Assembly: GCA_002308795.1 (NCBI GenBank)
Contig: DBVV01000045.1
Coordinates: 2,461-9,606, forward strand
Reading direction: 5' to 3'
Source of the DNA: Mageeibacillus sp. UBA1255
GTDB lineage: Bacteria > Bacillota > Clostridia > UBA1212 > UBA1255
DNA: 7,146 nt
A model generated the notes under the pieces. That model saw only the letters and a list, made by a program, of their open reading frames with translations. It was not told the origin of the DNA and did no database searches. A program made the position numbers and the translations under genes. Within the stretch, counting starts at the first letter, position 1. Every line of letters starts with the position of its first letter. Shown here one piece after another: positions 1 through 6,045 of the stretch.

Positions 1-396
1 TTTGTCACCTTTGCAAGCGCGGTCAATGTTGTAAGGCTCACCGAAAGAAACTCAAAGACCGTGCTTGAAAGCTATCTGATGAAAAACTCTATTGAGATCT
101 ACGACTCAATCAAACAAGGAAACAACGACGCCGACTCGATGAACGCAAATGTGTATATCTCCGATCTTTCTGACTTTTGCACATTTGTCAAAATCGGCAA
201 TTACTATTATCATAAAGATGAGAGTGGACGGACTGAATACTATATCTCAAAGCCGACAGTCGGATTTACAGAAACAGGAAAGCTCAAGCTGTATGTAAGC
301 TACAATTTGTATATACCGATCTATTTCGATAACGTAAGGATAAAAACAGCAAAGATCCCGATCACGGTCAAAATCGATCTTAATGAAAAATTTTAG
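1..396 (+). CDS. TadE-like / pseudopilin-like protein of a conjugative element, N-terminus missing
   Basis: The reading frame is open from the first base to the TAG at 394-396, giving 131 visible residues, so the gene starts upstream. The methionine codons at 79 and 139 are internal; the sequence before them (FVTFASAVNVVRLTERN) continues the same helix-like pattern. The visible N-terminus looks like the end of a long amphipathic/hydrophobic helix, followed by a beta-rich C-terminal half ending in strand-like segments (KLKLYVSYNLYIPIYF, then IPITVKI). That layout, one long N-terminal helix plus a small beta domain, fits TadE/pseudopilin-like proteins found in Firmicutes ICEs near Flp/Tad-type assembly genes, and part of the sequence resembles such ICE proteins from memory. 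If so it would sit in the membrane or a pilus-like fibre. The family is uncertain because the diagnostic N-terminal membrane segment is cut off. That it is coding is well supported; the next gene's ribosome binding site overlaps its stop. Confidence 0.8.
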   Translation, partial: FVTFASAVNVVRLTERNSKTVLESYLMKNSIEIYDSIKQGNNDADSMNANVYISDLSDFCTFVKIGNYYYHKDESGRTEYYISKPTVGFTETGKLKLYVSYNLYIPIYFDNVRIKTAKIPITVKIDLNEKF

Positions 397-400
397 GAGG
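395..400 (+). promoter_or_regulatory. Ribosome binding site AGGAGG for the Cys-rich protein, overlapping the previous stop
   Basis: A perfect AGGAGG lies 7 bases before the ATG at 408 and shares two bases with the TAG stop (394-396) of the preceding gene. This fixes the start and indicates the two genes are co-transcribed and probably translated in sequence. Confidence 0.85.
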
Positions 401-407
401 CAAAAGC

Positions 408-1175
408 ATGAAAAAGAAAACCATAACTGTAATCATTTCCGCGGTATCCGCGCTCGTTTTGATAGGAGTTTTACTCATAATCGTGTTTACAGGCGCAAAA
501 GTACAGGAAACTCCGTCATCAGAACCCGATACAACGTCGTCTGATCTGACTGTTTTTGAAATCTTGACAGACGACGAAAACACTTCGGTGACAAACGGAT
601 CCGAGACTGCCGACAATGAAACGGGCGAATATGAGAGCGATCCCGACCTGATAATTGATGATCCGACAGATGAACCGGATCAAGGCGACGTGTTGACGAT
701 CCCCGATGAAACGTTCCCCGCCTTACCGGAGGAGACCGTCACAAGTGAGCCGGCAAAGACTCCCGTAAAGCCCATAGACGAAAAGACTCCGACAGATGAC
801 GAAGACGTCACGACAAGCGGCGGGCTTGTGATCGGTAATCAGCCCGAACCGTATAACTGCGGAACTTCCGGGCATCACTGCGACGGGCCCGAGACTCACG
901 CCTATGTGCTGAATCTCGAAAAAGAAGGTTGTCCCTACTGCGGCAAACACGACTGTCCGAGCTTTTACGCCACGGACGAATGGGGCAACACCTGCTACAC
1001 GCCGAGCAAATGTCCGAAATACGACGTCCACAAGGACCCTGTGTATTGCTGTCAGACCTGCGGTAAGAAATGCGGCGACGGAAGCCACGGGACCTGCGTT
1101 CAGTTCGTAAACGCTTGTAACTGTCCGAACTGCGGCGAATGGGTCGAGTCGTGGACTTGTCACACCTGTAAGTAA
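408..1175 (+). CDS. Membrane-anchored protein with acidic linker and 17-cysteine zinc-ribbon-like domain
   Basis: The 255-residue protein has three parts. Residues 1-4 are basic and 5-29 are strongly hydrophobic (a membrane anchor or signal peptide; no lipobox cysteine). Residues 31-135 form a low-complexity linker rich in Thr, Pro, Asp and Glu, with about 30 acidic residues against four lysines and no arginine. Residues 145-255 hold all 17 cysteines (151, 158, 175, 178, 183, 196, 202, 214, 215, 218, 222, 230, 237, 239, 242, 251, 254) plus several histidines. Four CxxC pairs stand out: CPYC 175, CQTC 215, CPNC 239 and CHTC 251. The spacing looks like tandem zinc ribbons or a disulfide-rich knot. 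By topology the Cys domain should face outside the cell, held away from the membrane by the linker. I do not recognise a named family. The start follows a perfect ribosome binding site, and a terminator follows the stop. The neighbours suggest a role in the element's surface apparatus (inference). Confidence 0.85.
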   Translation: MKKKTITVIISAVSALVLIGVLLIIVFTGAKVQETPSSEPDTTSSDLTVFEILTDDENTSVTNGSETADNETGEYESDPDLIIDDPTDEPDQGDVLTIPDETFPALPEETVTSEPAKTPVKPIDEKTPTDDEDVTTSGGLVIGNQPEPYNCGTSGHHCDGPETHAYVLNLEKEGCPYCGKHDCPSFYATDEWGNTCYTPSKCPKYDVHKDPVYCCQTCGKKCGDGSHGTCVQFVNACNCPNCGEWVESWTCHTCK

Positions 1176-1191
1176 ATATATAGGGCTCTCC

Positions 1192-1228
1192 AAAGATCCG
1201 ATACGTGATTATCGGGTCTTTCTTTTTT
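1192..1228 (+). terminator. Intrinsic (Rho-independent) terminator after the Cys-rich gene
   Basis: Arms 1192-1203 and 1210-1221 pair over 12 positions (AAAGATCCGATA with TATCGGGTCTTT, one U-G wobble) around a 6-base loop CGTGAT. They are followed by C and six T (1223-1228). The T tract is on the + strand side only, so it should end transcripts coming from the left. It lies only 17 bases before the next ATG, so the next gene depends on read-through or on a promoter inside or before the hairpin. An additional GGGC (1183-1186) could pair with GCCC (1229-1232) around the whole structure, enclosing the U tract. Confidence 0.85.
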
Positions 1229-1245
1229 GCCCGGAAAGGATAATA

Positions 1246-4203
1246 ATGAAGAAAAAGATCATACGTATTCTGTCGCTGCTTCTCATTTTTGCCGCTATGA
1301 TCCCGGTCGTCCACATTCCGGCTATAGCGCTTGAATGGGACGGGGACTCGGAAGGCGGCTTTGCGGGAGATACCGACGCGGGACCTAACGGCTATGCTAT
1401 AAGATACACGGACGATCGGAATCTGTTAGGCTACAGATTCAGCGCGGTCGATAAGGACGGCGCAAACAAGGTTTCTAAGGTAATCGACGTATTCAGAAAG
1501 AAATCCAACGCACCGTACGGAGAGCAGGCCTGTGGCAGCGACTACAAATTTTCGGTGAAATATAACAAAAAACAGCTGATAAATAACCAGTACGGAGGGT
1601 TCTCCACTGTTAAAAACACGACGAACTGCTATAAGGAAGACGACATGAATTTCGCCTCGGAACTGCCAGTTACGTCCGGTATGCAGAACTGGCAGAACAA
1701 CGTGAATAATATAAACAAAATACTTTCAACGCTCGGCATAGGGTCTGTCTCGAATCTGAAAAACGGCGATAAGATCCTTGTTGAGCCGATTTACGACGTA
1801 CGACTCGAAGGCTCGTATCATTCGCTGACCGTTACCGAGATCGCTTTGTACGGCAAACATATTCTCGGATCTTTAAGCGACGGAGGATCAAGTTCCACAT
1901 CAGAAAGCTGGGGATTCATATCAGGCTATGTGAACAGGATATATCCCAATTCTCTTTATACGCCCGACGGTCAGGGACTTTGGGAAGGCGTAAGCGCTGC
2001 GTCAAGGCGGCTGACATTCTACGATATCATAAACAAAGGATACGGCGTAGGTATCGCCTATACGGAAACAAGAAATGATTTTTCTCCAGTTCTCTCGGTC
2101 AAGGAATGTCGGGTATATAAAGGAACGATCCCGACAAAGACGTACCATTACGGAACGAGCACGGGATCCGCCTTTTCTAACTGGACGTACGTAAAAAATT
2201 ACCCGAAATCCGGCGATACCATATTTTTCTCCGTAAACTTCCCGAAAGAAACGGAAAAGACTGCAGTTCAGCAAACCATCTGGGTCGACGGATCGATACT
2301 GGACAACAGGATCGGCTATTCCGAAAGACTTGAATGGTACGACCTCACACTTAAATCAAGTACCGTTCCCGCTTCAAAATCGTACTATACCGTCAAGGCG
2401 CGGGTGGACTGGATTGAAAACGACGGGACCGTCAAAAAGTACGGGGCTGAAAAGACGTTCTACATTCCCGTAAAGCCCATCGTTACACGCGAAAAAGTAT
2501 CCGCATATAACGAAGAAGGCGCGGTTCAGGCGTACAGCGGCTCGGCGGGTTCTTCCGGCAAACTGTATTTCGGTCAGAAAGTCACCTTCCAGTACAAGTA
2601 CGGCGCGACGACGACTTGGCAATCATCCAATAATTTAACCGGTTCTGCAAGCCGATGGAACGGATCGTCCTGGGATCACATATATACGAGCCGTACCGAC
2701 GGTAACGACGTATATCAGGAAAAGGTCGGATTGAGCAAAACAAAGTCGTACACGAAGAACAGCAGCATCGGAACCTACACGATCCCGCTTCCTGCAAAGG
2801 AGGACACGAACTCATACAGACTTAAGTTCTATATGACGTCAGCCTGGGTAAGAGATACCGCGCATACCTCGGAAAACAACACATATTACATTTCCGTCGT
2901 CAAACCGGACGTCGAGCTTTACAGTATTCTATTCGTAAACAGCGACGGCGAATATGCGGATAAAAACGATCTGACCGTAAATGAAACGCTGACCGTTCAT
3001 TACGTATATAAGAACAACACGGACTGCACCGTTTACGTCAAGGGGTATAACGACGATCTCTCGCAGATACCCGGCGTATTCGCTATTCCCGCAGGTGAAA
3101 CGATTGAGGTCGAAGGCGCTGAATTCGCCGTGCCCGACAAACGCACGTTCAATATCTGGGGCGGCGTGTATCTTGACACTGTCGAAAGAGGAAATACGCG
3201 TTATGAAACAGACAAATTGAACAACAGTTGGGCAACGGTCTGTCATACGAACCTACCGCTTTCGCTTACCGCGATTGCTCCTAACGCATCATACCGCGAA
3301 GGGACGGACGTTGTTTCTTCTTTTAAAATATGGAACGATGTTTCAAAAGACTATATCCCTTCCGACGGAGTTAAGGTAAGGCTGAGGATATACAGGGACG
3401 GAGCGGCTTCTCCTTTCAAGACGATCACAAAGAATGTTGTAGTACCGTCTTCGTCATATAACCTCGTATATTTCAAATGGACGGTGCCGACAAACCTCGG
3501 CGGCAAAAACGTTACTCTGAAAGCCGATATATACTATGATGGAGAATATTGGAGCGAGATTGTAAACGAACGCGCAACGACGCCTTATTCAATATACACT
3601 ACCCCGGACACTCAATACGAGGAGACCGCTTCGTCCGGTTTCAGTATTCCTTCAAAGCCGTCAGGCACGACCGGTGCGGCGACTTGGTGGATCTACGAAT
3701 ACGAAAACGGAAGTCTTGTGAAGAAGACATATAAGGTAACTCTTTCTAAATCCACCCCGAACAAGATCGAGCCGGCAACGGGAGAAACCGCATATAAGAC
3801 TGACGGCGTATGGACGATGAAATCAGGCTACGGAATATCGCTTCAGTCAAGAATTCTGGTCAACCCGGTCTACGGTACTAATATAGCCGCAAGTGATTCC
3901 TATACGCTTCCCCAGTATGCTTATGCTTTGTTCCCGGAGTACAACTATGCTTTTGCCGACGGAAAAGCAGCCACGCTGAACAAGGTTACGGGTGAATCAT
4001 ACACGTATTTTGAATTTCCGCTACTGCAAAACTACGGAAACGTCCACTTTACTCCGCTTTGGTATCCCGACGGAAGCTACACCGTCAAAATCGTTCAGAG
4101 CGATTGCTGGACTCCTGCCGGTATGATTTCTTTGGGTATCGTTCCGGGTTCGATCACGATCAGCGGCAACGCCTACGACGACTGGTATGCGGGACGGAGG
4201 TAA
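1246..4203 (+). CDS. Large secreted multi-domain beta-rich surface protein of a conjugative element
   Basis: This 985-residue protein starts with a textbook signal peptide: basic MKKK, a hydrophobic core at residues 8-22, and an AIA site that predicts cleavage after residue 28, leaving a mature start at LEWDG. The mature part is rich in Tyr, Ser, Thr, Asn and Trp. It seems to contain a distinct N-terminal domain (about 29-290), further beta-rich segments (about 290-552), an Ig/CARDB-like domain (about 553-668), a second one (about 670-785), and a C-terminal domain from about 786. There are only six mature cysteines (96, 128, 288, 594, 666, 954). No LPxTG motif, choline-binding repeats, SLH domain or C-terminal membrane segment is visible; the protein ends in DDWYAGRR. 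The N-terminal region resembles, from memory, uncharacterised secreted proteins of Clostridia ICEs. GGAAAGGA at 1233-1240 supports the start. An adhesin or mating-contact role is inferred from size, export and neighbours. Confidence 0.85.
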   Translation: MKKKIIRILSLLLIFAAMIPVVHIPAIALEWDGDSEGGFAGDTDAGPNGYAIRYTDDRNLLGYRFSAVDKDGANKVSKVIDVFRKKSNAPYGEQACGSDYKFSVKYNKKQLINNQYGGFSTVKNTTNCYKEDDMNFASELPVTSGMQNWQNNVNNINKILSTLGIGSVSNLKNGDKILVEPIYDVRLEGSYHSLTVTEIALYGKHILGSLSDGGSSSTSESWGFISGYVNRIYPNSLYTPDGQGLWEGVSAASRRLTFYDIINKGYGVGIAYTETRNDFSPVLSVKECRVYKGTIPTKTYHYGTSTGSAFSNWTYVKNYPKSGDTIFFSVNFPKETEKTAVQQTIWVDGSILDNRIGYSERLEWYDLTLKSSTVPASKSYYTVKARVDWIENDGTVKKYGAEKTFYIPVKPIVTREKVSAYNEEGAVQAYSGSAGSSGKLYFGQKVTFQYKYGATTTWQSSNNLTGSASRWNGSSWDHIYTSRTDGNDVYQEKVGLSKTKSYTKNSSIGTYTIPLPAKEDTNSYRLKFYMTSAWVRDTAHTSENNTYYISVVKPDVELYSILFVNSDGEYADKNDLTVNETLTVHYVYKNNTDCTVYVKGYNDDLSQIPGVFAIPAGETIEVEGAEFAVPDKRTFNIWGGVYLDTVERGNTRYETDKLNNSWATVCHTNLPLSLTAIAPNASYREGTDVVSSFKIWNDVSKDYIPSDGVKVRLRIYRDGAASPFKTITKNVVVPSSSYNLVYFKWTVPTNLGGKNVTLKADIYYDGEYWSEIVNERATTPYSIYTTPDTQYEETASSGFSIPSKPSGTTGAATWWIYEYENGSLVKKTYKVTLSKSTPNKIEPATGETAYKTDGVWTMKSGYGISLQSRILVNPVYGTNIAASDSYTLPQYAYALFPEYNYAFADGKAATLNKVTGESYTYFEFPLLQNYGNVHFTPLWYPDGSYTVKIVQSDCWTPAGMISLGIVPGSITISGNAYDDWYAGRR
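4196..4200 (+). promoter_or_regulatory. Ribosome binding site GGAGG for the 27-residue microprotein
   Basis: GGAGG lies 5 bases before the ATG at 4206, inside the last codons of the large secreted protein gene. It is the main reason for treating the very short reading frame after it as a real gene. Confidence 0.65.
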
Positions 4204-4205
4204 TT

Positions 4206-4289
4206 ATGAAAATAGCGCTTACGGTATTTTTGATAGGCTTTATCATCTTCGGATTTGTCTTTTTGAATATGCGAAAAAATAAAAAATGA
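4206..4289 (+). CDS. 27-residue single-pass membrane microprotein
   Basis: The frame reads MKIALTVFLIGFIIFGFVFL, then NMRKNKK and a stop. Residues 3-20 form one continuous hydrophobic helix, long enough to span a membrane. The tail is strongly basic (four of the last six residues are Lys or Arg), which by the positive-inside rule places the C-terminus in the cytoplasm and the N-terminus outside. It starts two bases after the TAA of the large secreted protein and has a good GGAGG at 4196-4200, so the two are very probably translated from one message. The role is unknown. It could anchor or chaperone the secreted protein, which has no anchor of its own, or act on an export channel (inference). 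The frame stays open upstream to 4059, but that part overlaps the secreted gene and has no ribosome binding site, so the ATG at 4206 is preferred. Confidence 0.65.
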   Translation: MKIALTVFLIGFIIFGFVFLNMRKNKK

Positions 4290-4291
4290 CG

Positions 4292-4319
4292 GTGCGGGAT
4301 ATATAAACATTTCCCGTGC
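4292..4319 (+). other. Intergenic hairpin just before the CTGGFG-motif gene
   Basis: GTGCGGGA (4292-4299) pairs with TCCCGTGC (4312-4319) over 8 positions with two G-U wobbles, around a 12-base AT-rich loop. No T tract follows, so it is not a normal terminator. It ends 4 bases before the GGAGG (4324-4328) of the next gene, so it could affect translation or mRNA stability. The loop contains TATAAA (4302-4307), but no matching -35 element is visible. Confidence 0.35.
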
Positions 4320-4334
4320 TCACGGAGGAAAAAA

Positions 4335-4946
4335 ATGAATAACGAAAACAGAATGATCGGCGATTACAATGTTTTGACGAGTATCAAGATCGGAGATCAT
4401 GAGATCGCTCTGTGTGAAAACGAAAAAGCGCCAAAAGACGAAGTATATCTCTGCGGATATATAGAAAACAACGGTATTTATGAGAGATTGATCGACTGTA
4501 TGGTAAGCGACAGCTACGCCGATATAGCGGTCGTTTTCGGAGAGCGGATCACCGAAAAAGCAAAAGAAGTTCAGGATCTTCTGGATGATATATCAAAAGA
4601 GATCGGCGACGACATAGAGCTTAAAAAAGACGACTGTCTTCCCGTTTCATATGAAGACTGTATAAAAGACCAGATTGTCGTTGTTCGCGGCGACAGTCTG
4701 AGACCCGAATACAGACGTATTTCAAGTCAGCTTCTTCTTTGTACCGGAGGCTTCGGCGCTCAGGGAAACGCAAGAGGACGGACGTGCTTTGCGACCCGCC
4801 TTTACGACGGAGAAAAAACGCTTTGTCTGCGCGGTGATATATTAGGTATCTTGCCTGAAGATAAGCTTCCCGACTGGGCAAAAGCCAAACTTAACGAAAT
4901 AAGGCAGTCGGAAGCAGTTAAAAAAGATACGAGGGGTGACCGTTGA
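4335..4946 (+). CDS. ICE-associated protein with LPD28-like CTGGFG...RGR domain
   Basis: This 203-residue soluble protein has no signal peptide or membrane segment. The start follows GGAGG at 4324-4328. Residues 1-100 are acidic and include a probable helix (about 70-90). The C-terminal half carries a motif I recall from Firmicutes conjugative elements: QLLLCTGGFGAQGNARGR (132-149), then a GE near 159 and RGDILGILPED (166-176). In those elements this domain occurs alone or inside giant 'large polyvalent proteins'. The closest recalled name is large polyvalent protein-associated domain 28 (LPD28), which I cannot confirm without a profile search. Biochemical function is unknown; the neighbours suggest DNA processing or protection during conjugal transfer. 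Its TGA shares one base with the next gene's ATG, so the two are translationally coupled. Coding status is near certain; family naming is moderate. Confidence 0.8.
   Translation: MNNENRMIGDYNVLTSIKIGDHEIALCENEKAPKDEVYLCGYIENNGIYERLIDCMVSDSYADIAVVFGERITEKAKEVQDLLDDISKEIGDDIELKKDDCLPVSYEDCIKDQIVVVRGDSLRPEYRRISSQLLLCTGGFGAQGNARGRTCFATRLYDGEKTLCLRGDILGILPEDKLPDWAKAKLNEIRQSEAVKKDTRGDR
4931..4939 (+). promoter_or_regulatory. Ribosome binding site deciding the ATG start at 4946
   Basis: GAGGGGTGA sits 6 bases before the ATG at 4946, within the end of the preceding gene. A TTG at 4943 is in the same frame, one codon earlier. The ATG, formed as TGATG with the previous stop, is the more likely start because of its codon and spacing. 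Confidence 0.6.
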
Positions 4947-5890
4947 TGGCAGAATATGAAAAAAGAGCTATGACCGAAGAGGAAGACAAATATACCTTTT
5001 CTCAAAGTTCGCAAATCTCCGGACATACAGGACTGATCGGCTATCTCCGCGCGGATATGGATACCGACGGAAACGGCTTTTTCAGCACATGGTTCGACTG
5101 GCGAAAAGACCTCAAAACCGACGAATTCAAAGCGGAACTTGATGAAGTCATCAACAGTTTGCGAGAAGAAGGCGATATCCTCCACAATCGCGGCGCGCTT
5201 TTAGTCTATTGCCGCAGCACCCCGCAAGCACGAATGAACACCGATCAGGAATACTACGGCGTTCGCGTGGATACCGAGAAATATGCCTATCTGATGCGGC
5301 TGAATCCGAACAAGGGCGAATACAACCTTTACTGTTATTGCTACAGACGCGACTGGCTCGACGATCACATCAAACAGGCACGGCGCGGGATACGGTTCAT
5401 TAAACCGAATTATGAGGAAAAGTTCAGAATTGCAGACGGCGAAAAAGTCCGTATCACGCTTTCAGACGGCGAGCAATTTGACAGAGTGTGCAGATATATC
5501 GACGACTATCACCTTGAAATCGGCGATATTTGCTTTCATATCTGTGAACTCGCCGAGAAAATTGAACAAAACGGCAGTACAATAGTACCTCTTCGCTCCG
5601 ACCTTCCCGACTGCTGTTATTCGGTCAATAAGGTCACGGGAGAGGTCATAATCCTGAAGAAAGGCGAGAAAGGATTCTACAAAACGGATATTCTCACAAA
5701 AGGACGCGAGGAAAGCCGTGAACTTGCCGATTTTCAGAACGGAAAACTCGGCGTCAGCAAAGCGCAGGAAGCGGCGATGTATTGGGGATCGGTTTACGGT
5801 TTTGATACTCCCGGCGCTGATCCCAAGCAGTATGACGCAAACGGAAATATGCTAAAACCCGTCACAAAAGATAGAGGTGAGGCACGATGA
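4946..5890 (+). CDS. Conserved ICE protein of the polyvalent-protein cluster, unknown function
   Basis: This 314-residue cytoplasmic protein matches, from memory, a protein commonly encoded next to the giant helicase/ArdC-like gene of Clostridia conjugative elements. Recognisable blocks are SQISGHTGLIGYLRADMD (22-39) and TWFDWRKDLKTDEF (48-61) in the N-terminal region, then RVDTEKYAYLMRLNPNKG (107-124) and YNLYCYCYRRDWLDDH (126-141) in the middle. After these come VRITLSDGE (168-176), CRYIDDYHLEIG (182-193), FHICELAEKIEQNG (197-210) and TIVPLRSDLP (212-221). A C-terminal segment contains SKAQEAAMYWGSVYGF (271-286) and ends in KDRGEAR. The 150-220 part looks like a small beta barrel plus helix. 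No catalytic motif is visible, and the function is unknown. It is coupled to the gene before it by TGATG and to the gene after it by ATGA, so all three should be made in fixed proportion. The start is the ATG rather than the in-frame TTG one codon upstream. Confidence 0.85.
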   Translation: MAEYEKRAMTEEEDKYTFSQSSQISGHTGLIGYLRADMDTDGNGFFSTWFDWRKDLKTDEFKAELDEVINSLREEGDILHNRGALLVYCRSTPQARMNTDQEYYGVRVDTEKYAYLMRLNPNKGEYNLYCYCYRRDWLDDHIKQARRGIRFIKPNYEEKFRIADGEKVRITLSDGEQFDRVCRYIDDYHLEIGDICFHICELAEKIEQNGSTIVPLRSDLPDCCYSVNKVTGEVIILKKGEKGFYKTDILTKGREESRELADFQNGKLGVSKAQEAAMYWGSVYGFDTPGADPKQYDANGNMLKPVTKDRGEAR

Positions 5891-6045
5891 TCGACACCTG
5901 TGTATGCTGCGGCGAATACGGCCCCGAGGGCAGAATGGTCTGTCCTCTGTGTGAATCCAAATCAAGAAAGAAGGAGGACGAACAGAATGGAAAAGACAGA
6001 CCACCTGATCTGGAGCGATCAAATCGATTACGAAGACTGGCGTGA
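5887..6045 (+). CDS. 52-residue zinc-ribbon protein
   Basis: The frame from the ATG at 5887 to the TGA at 6043 encodes MIDTCVCCGEYGPEGRMVCP, then LCESKSRKKED and a basic, hydrophilic tail. Cys5 and Cys8 plus Cys19 and Cys22 form C-x2-C-x10-C-x2-C, a classic zinc-ribbon knuckle pair, with an additional Cys7. Similar tiny CxxC proteins accompany the polyvalent-protein genes of Firmicutes ICEs (recalled, not searched). The ATG overlaps the previous stop as ATGA, and AGAGGTG at 5873-5879 serves as ribosome binding site. Its last 59 bases are also read in another frame as the beginning of the next gene, so the 3' tail (after about residue 33) may be poorly conserved. A nucleic-acid- or protein-binding role is likely from the fold alone; the partner is unknown. 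Confidence 0.75.
   Translation: MIDTCVCCGEYGPEGRMVCPLCESKSRKKEDEQNGKDRPPDLERSNRLRRLA
5971..5977 (+). promoter_or_regulatory. Ribosome binding site AAGGAGG deciding the ATG start at 5987
   Basis: A perfect AAGGAGG lies 9 bases before the ATG at 5987 and inside the coding sequence of the zinc-ribbon gene. It shows that the next gene starts here and not at the GTG at 5900, which has no ribosome binding site and whose added residues overlap the zinc-ribbon core in another frame. Confidence 0.8.

Noticed and set aside
61..396. GTG at 61 or ATG at 79 as the start of the first gene
   Set aside because: No ribosome binding site precedes either, and the same frame is open and protein-like back to base 1, so the gene is truncated by the window edge.
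1157..1184. Promoter-like TTGTCA (1157) with TATAGG (1179), spacing 16, before the large secreted gene
   Set aside because: The -10 box is a poor match and the terminator hairpin would lie in the transcript leader. It is too weak to annotate, although an expression source for the large gene is still needed.
808..1314. Long minus-strand reading frame opposite the Cys-rich gene, and another at 723-1193
   Set aside because: Both lie opposite a well-supported + strand gene, cross its terminator or neighbouring start, give Arg/Ser-rich or unstructured products, and have no ribosome binding site. They are frame shadows.
2582..3246. Minus-strand frames (2582-2815, 2929-3246) opposite the large secreted gene
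   Set aside because: They are short, lack ribosome binding sites, and lie fully inside a continuous 985-codon gene with a signal peptide.
4059..4205. Upstream extension of the microprotein frame to 4059
   Set aside because: It overlaps the end of the secreted protein gene, has an Arg-rich product typical of a shadow frame and no ribosome binding site. The ATG at 4206 with GGAGG is better.
4302..4307. TATAAA as a -10 box for the right-hand operon
   Set aside because: No recognisable -35 element sits 16-18 bases upstream, and the hexamer is in a hairpin loop. It is more simply part of the AT-rich gap.
4943..4945. TTG at 4943 as start of the 314-residue protein
   Set aside because: The ATG immediately after it has the stronger start codon, good spacing from GAGGGGTGA and the common TGATG coupling arrangement.
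5900..5986. GTG at 5900 as start of the 180-residue protein
   Set aside because: No ribosome binding site precedes it. The added 29 residues are an out-of-frame reading of the zinc-ribbon gene, while the ATG at 5987 has a perfect AAGGAGG.
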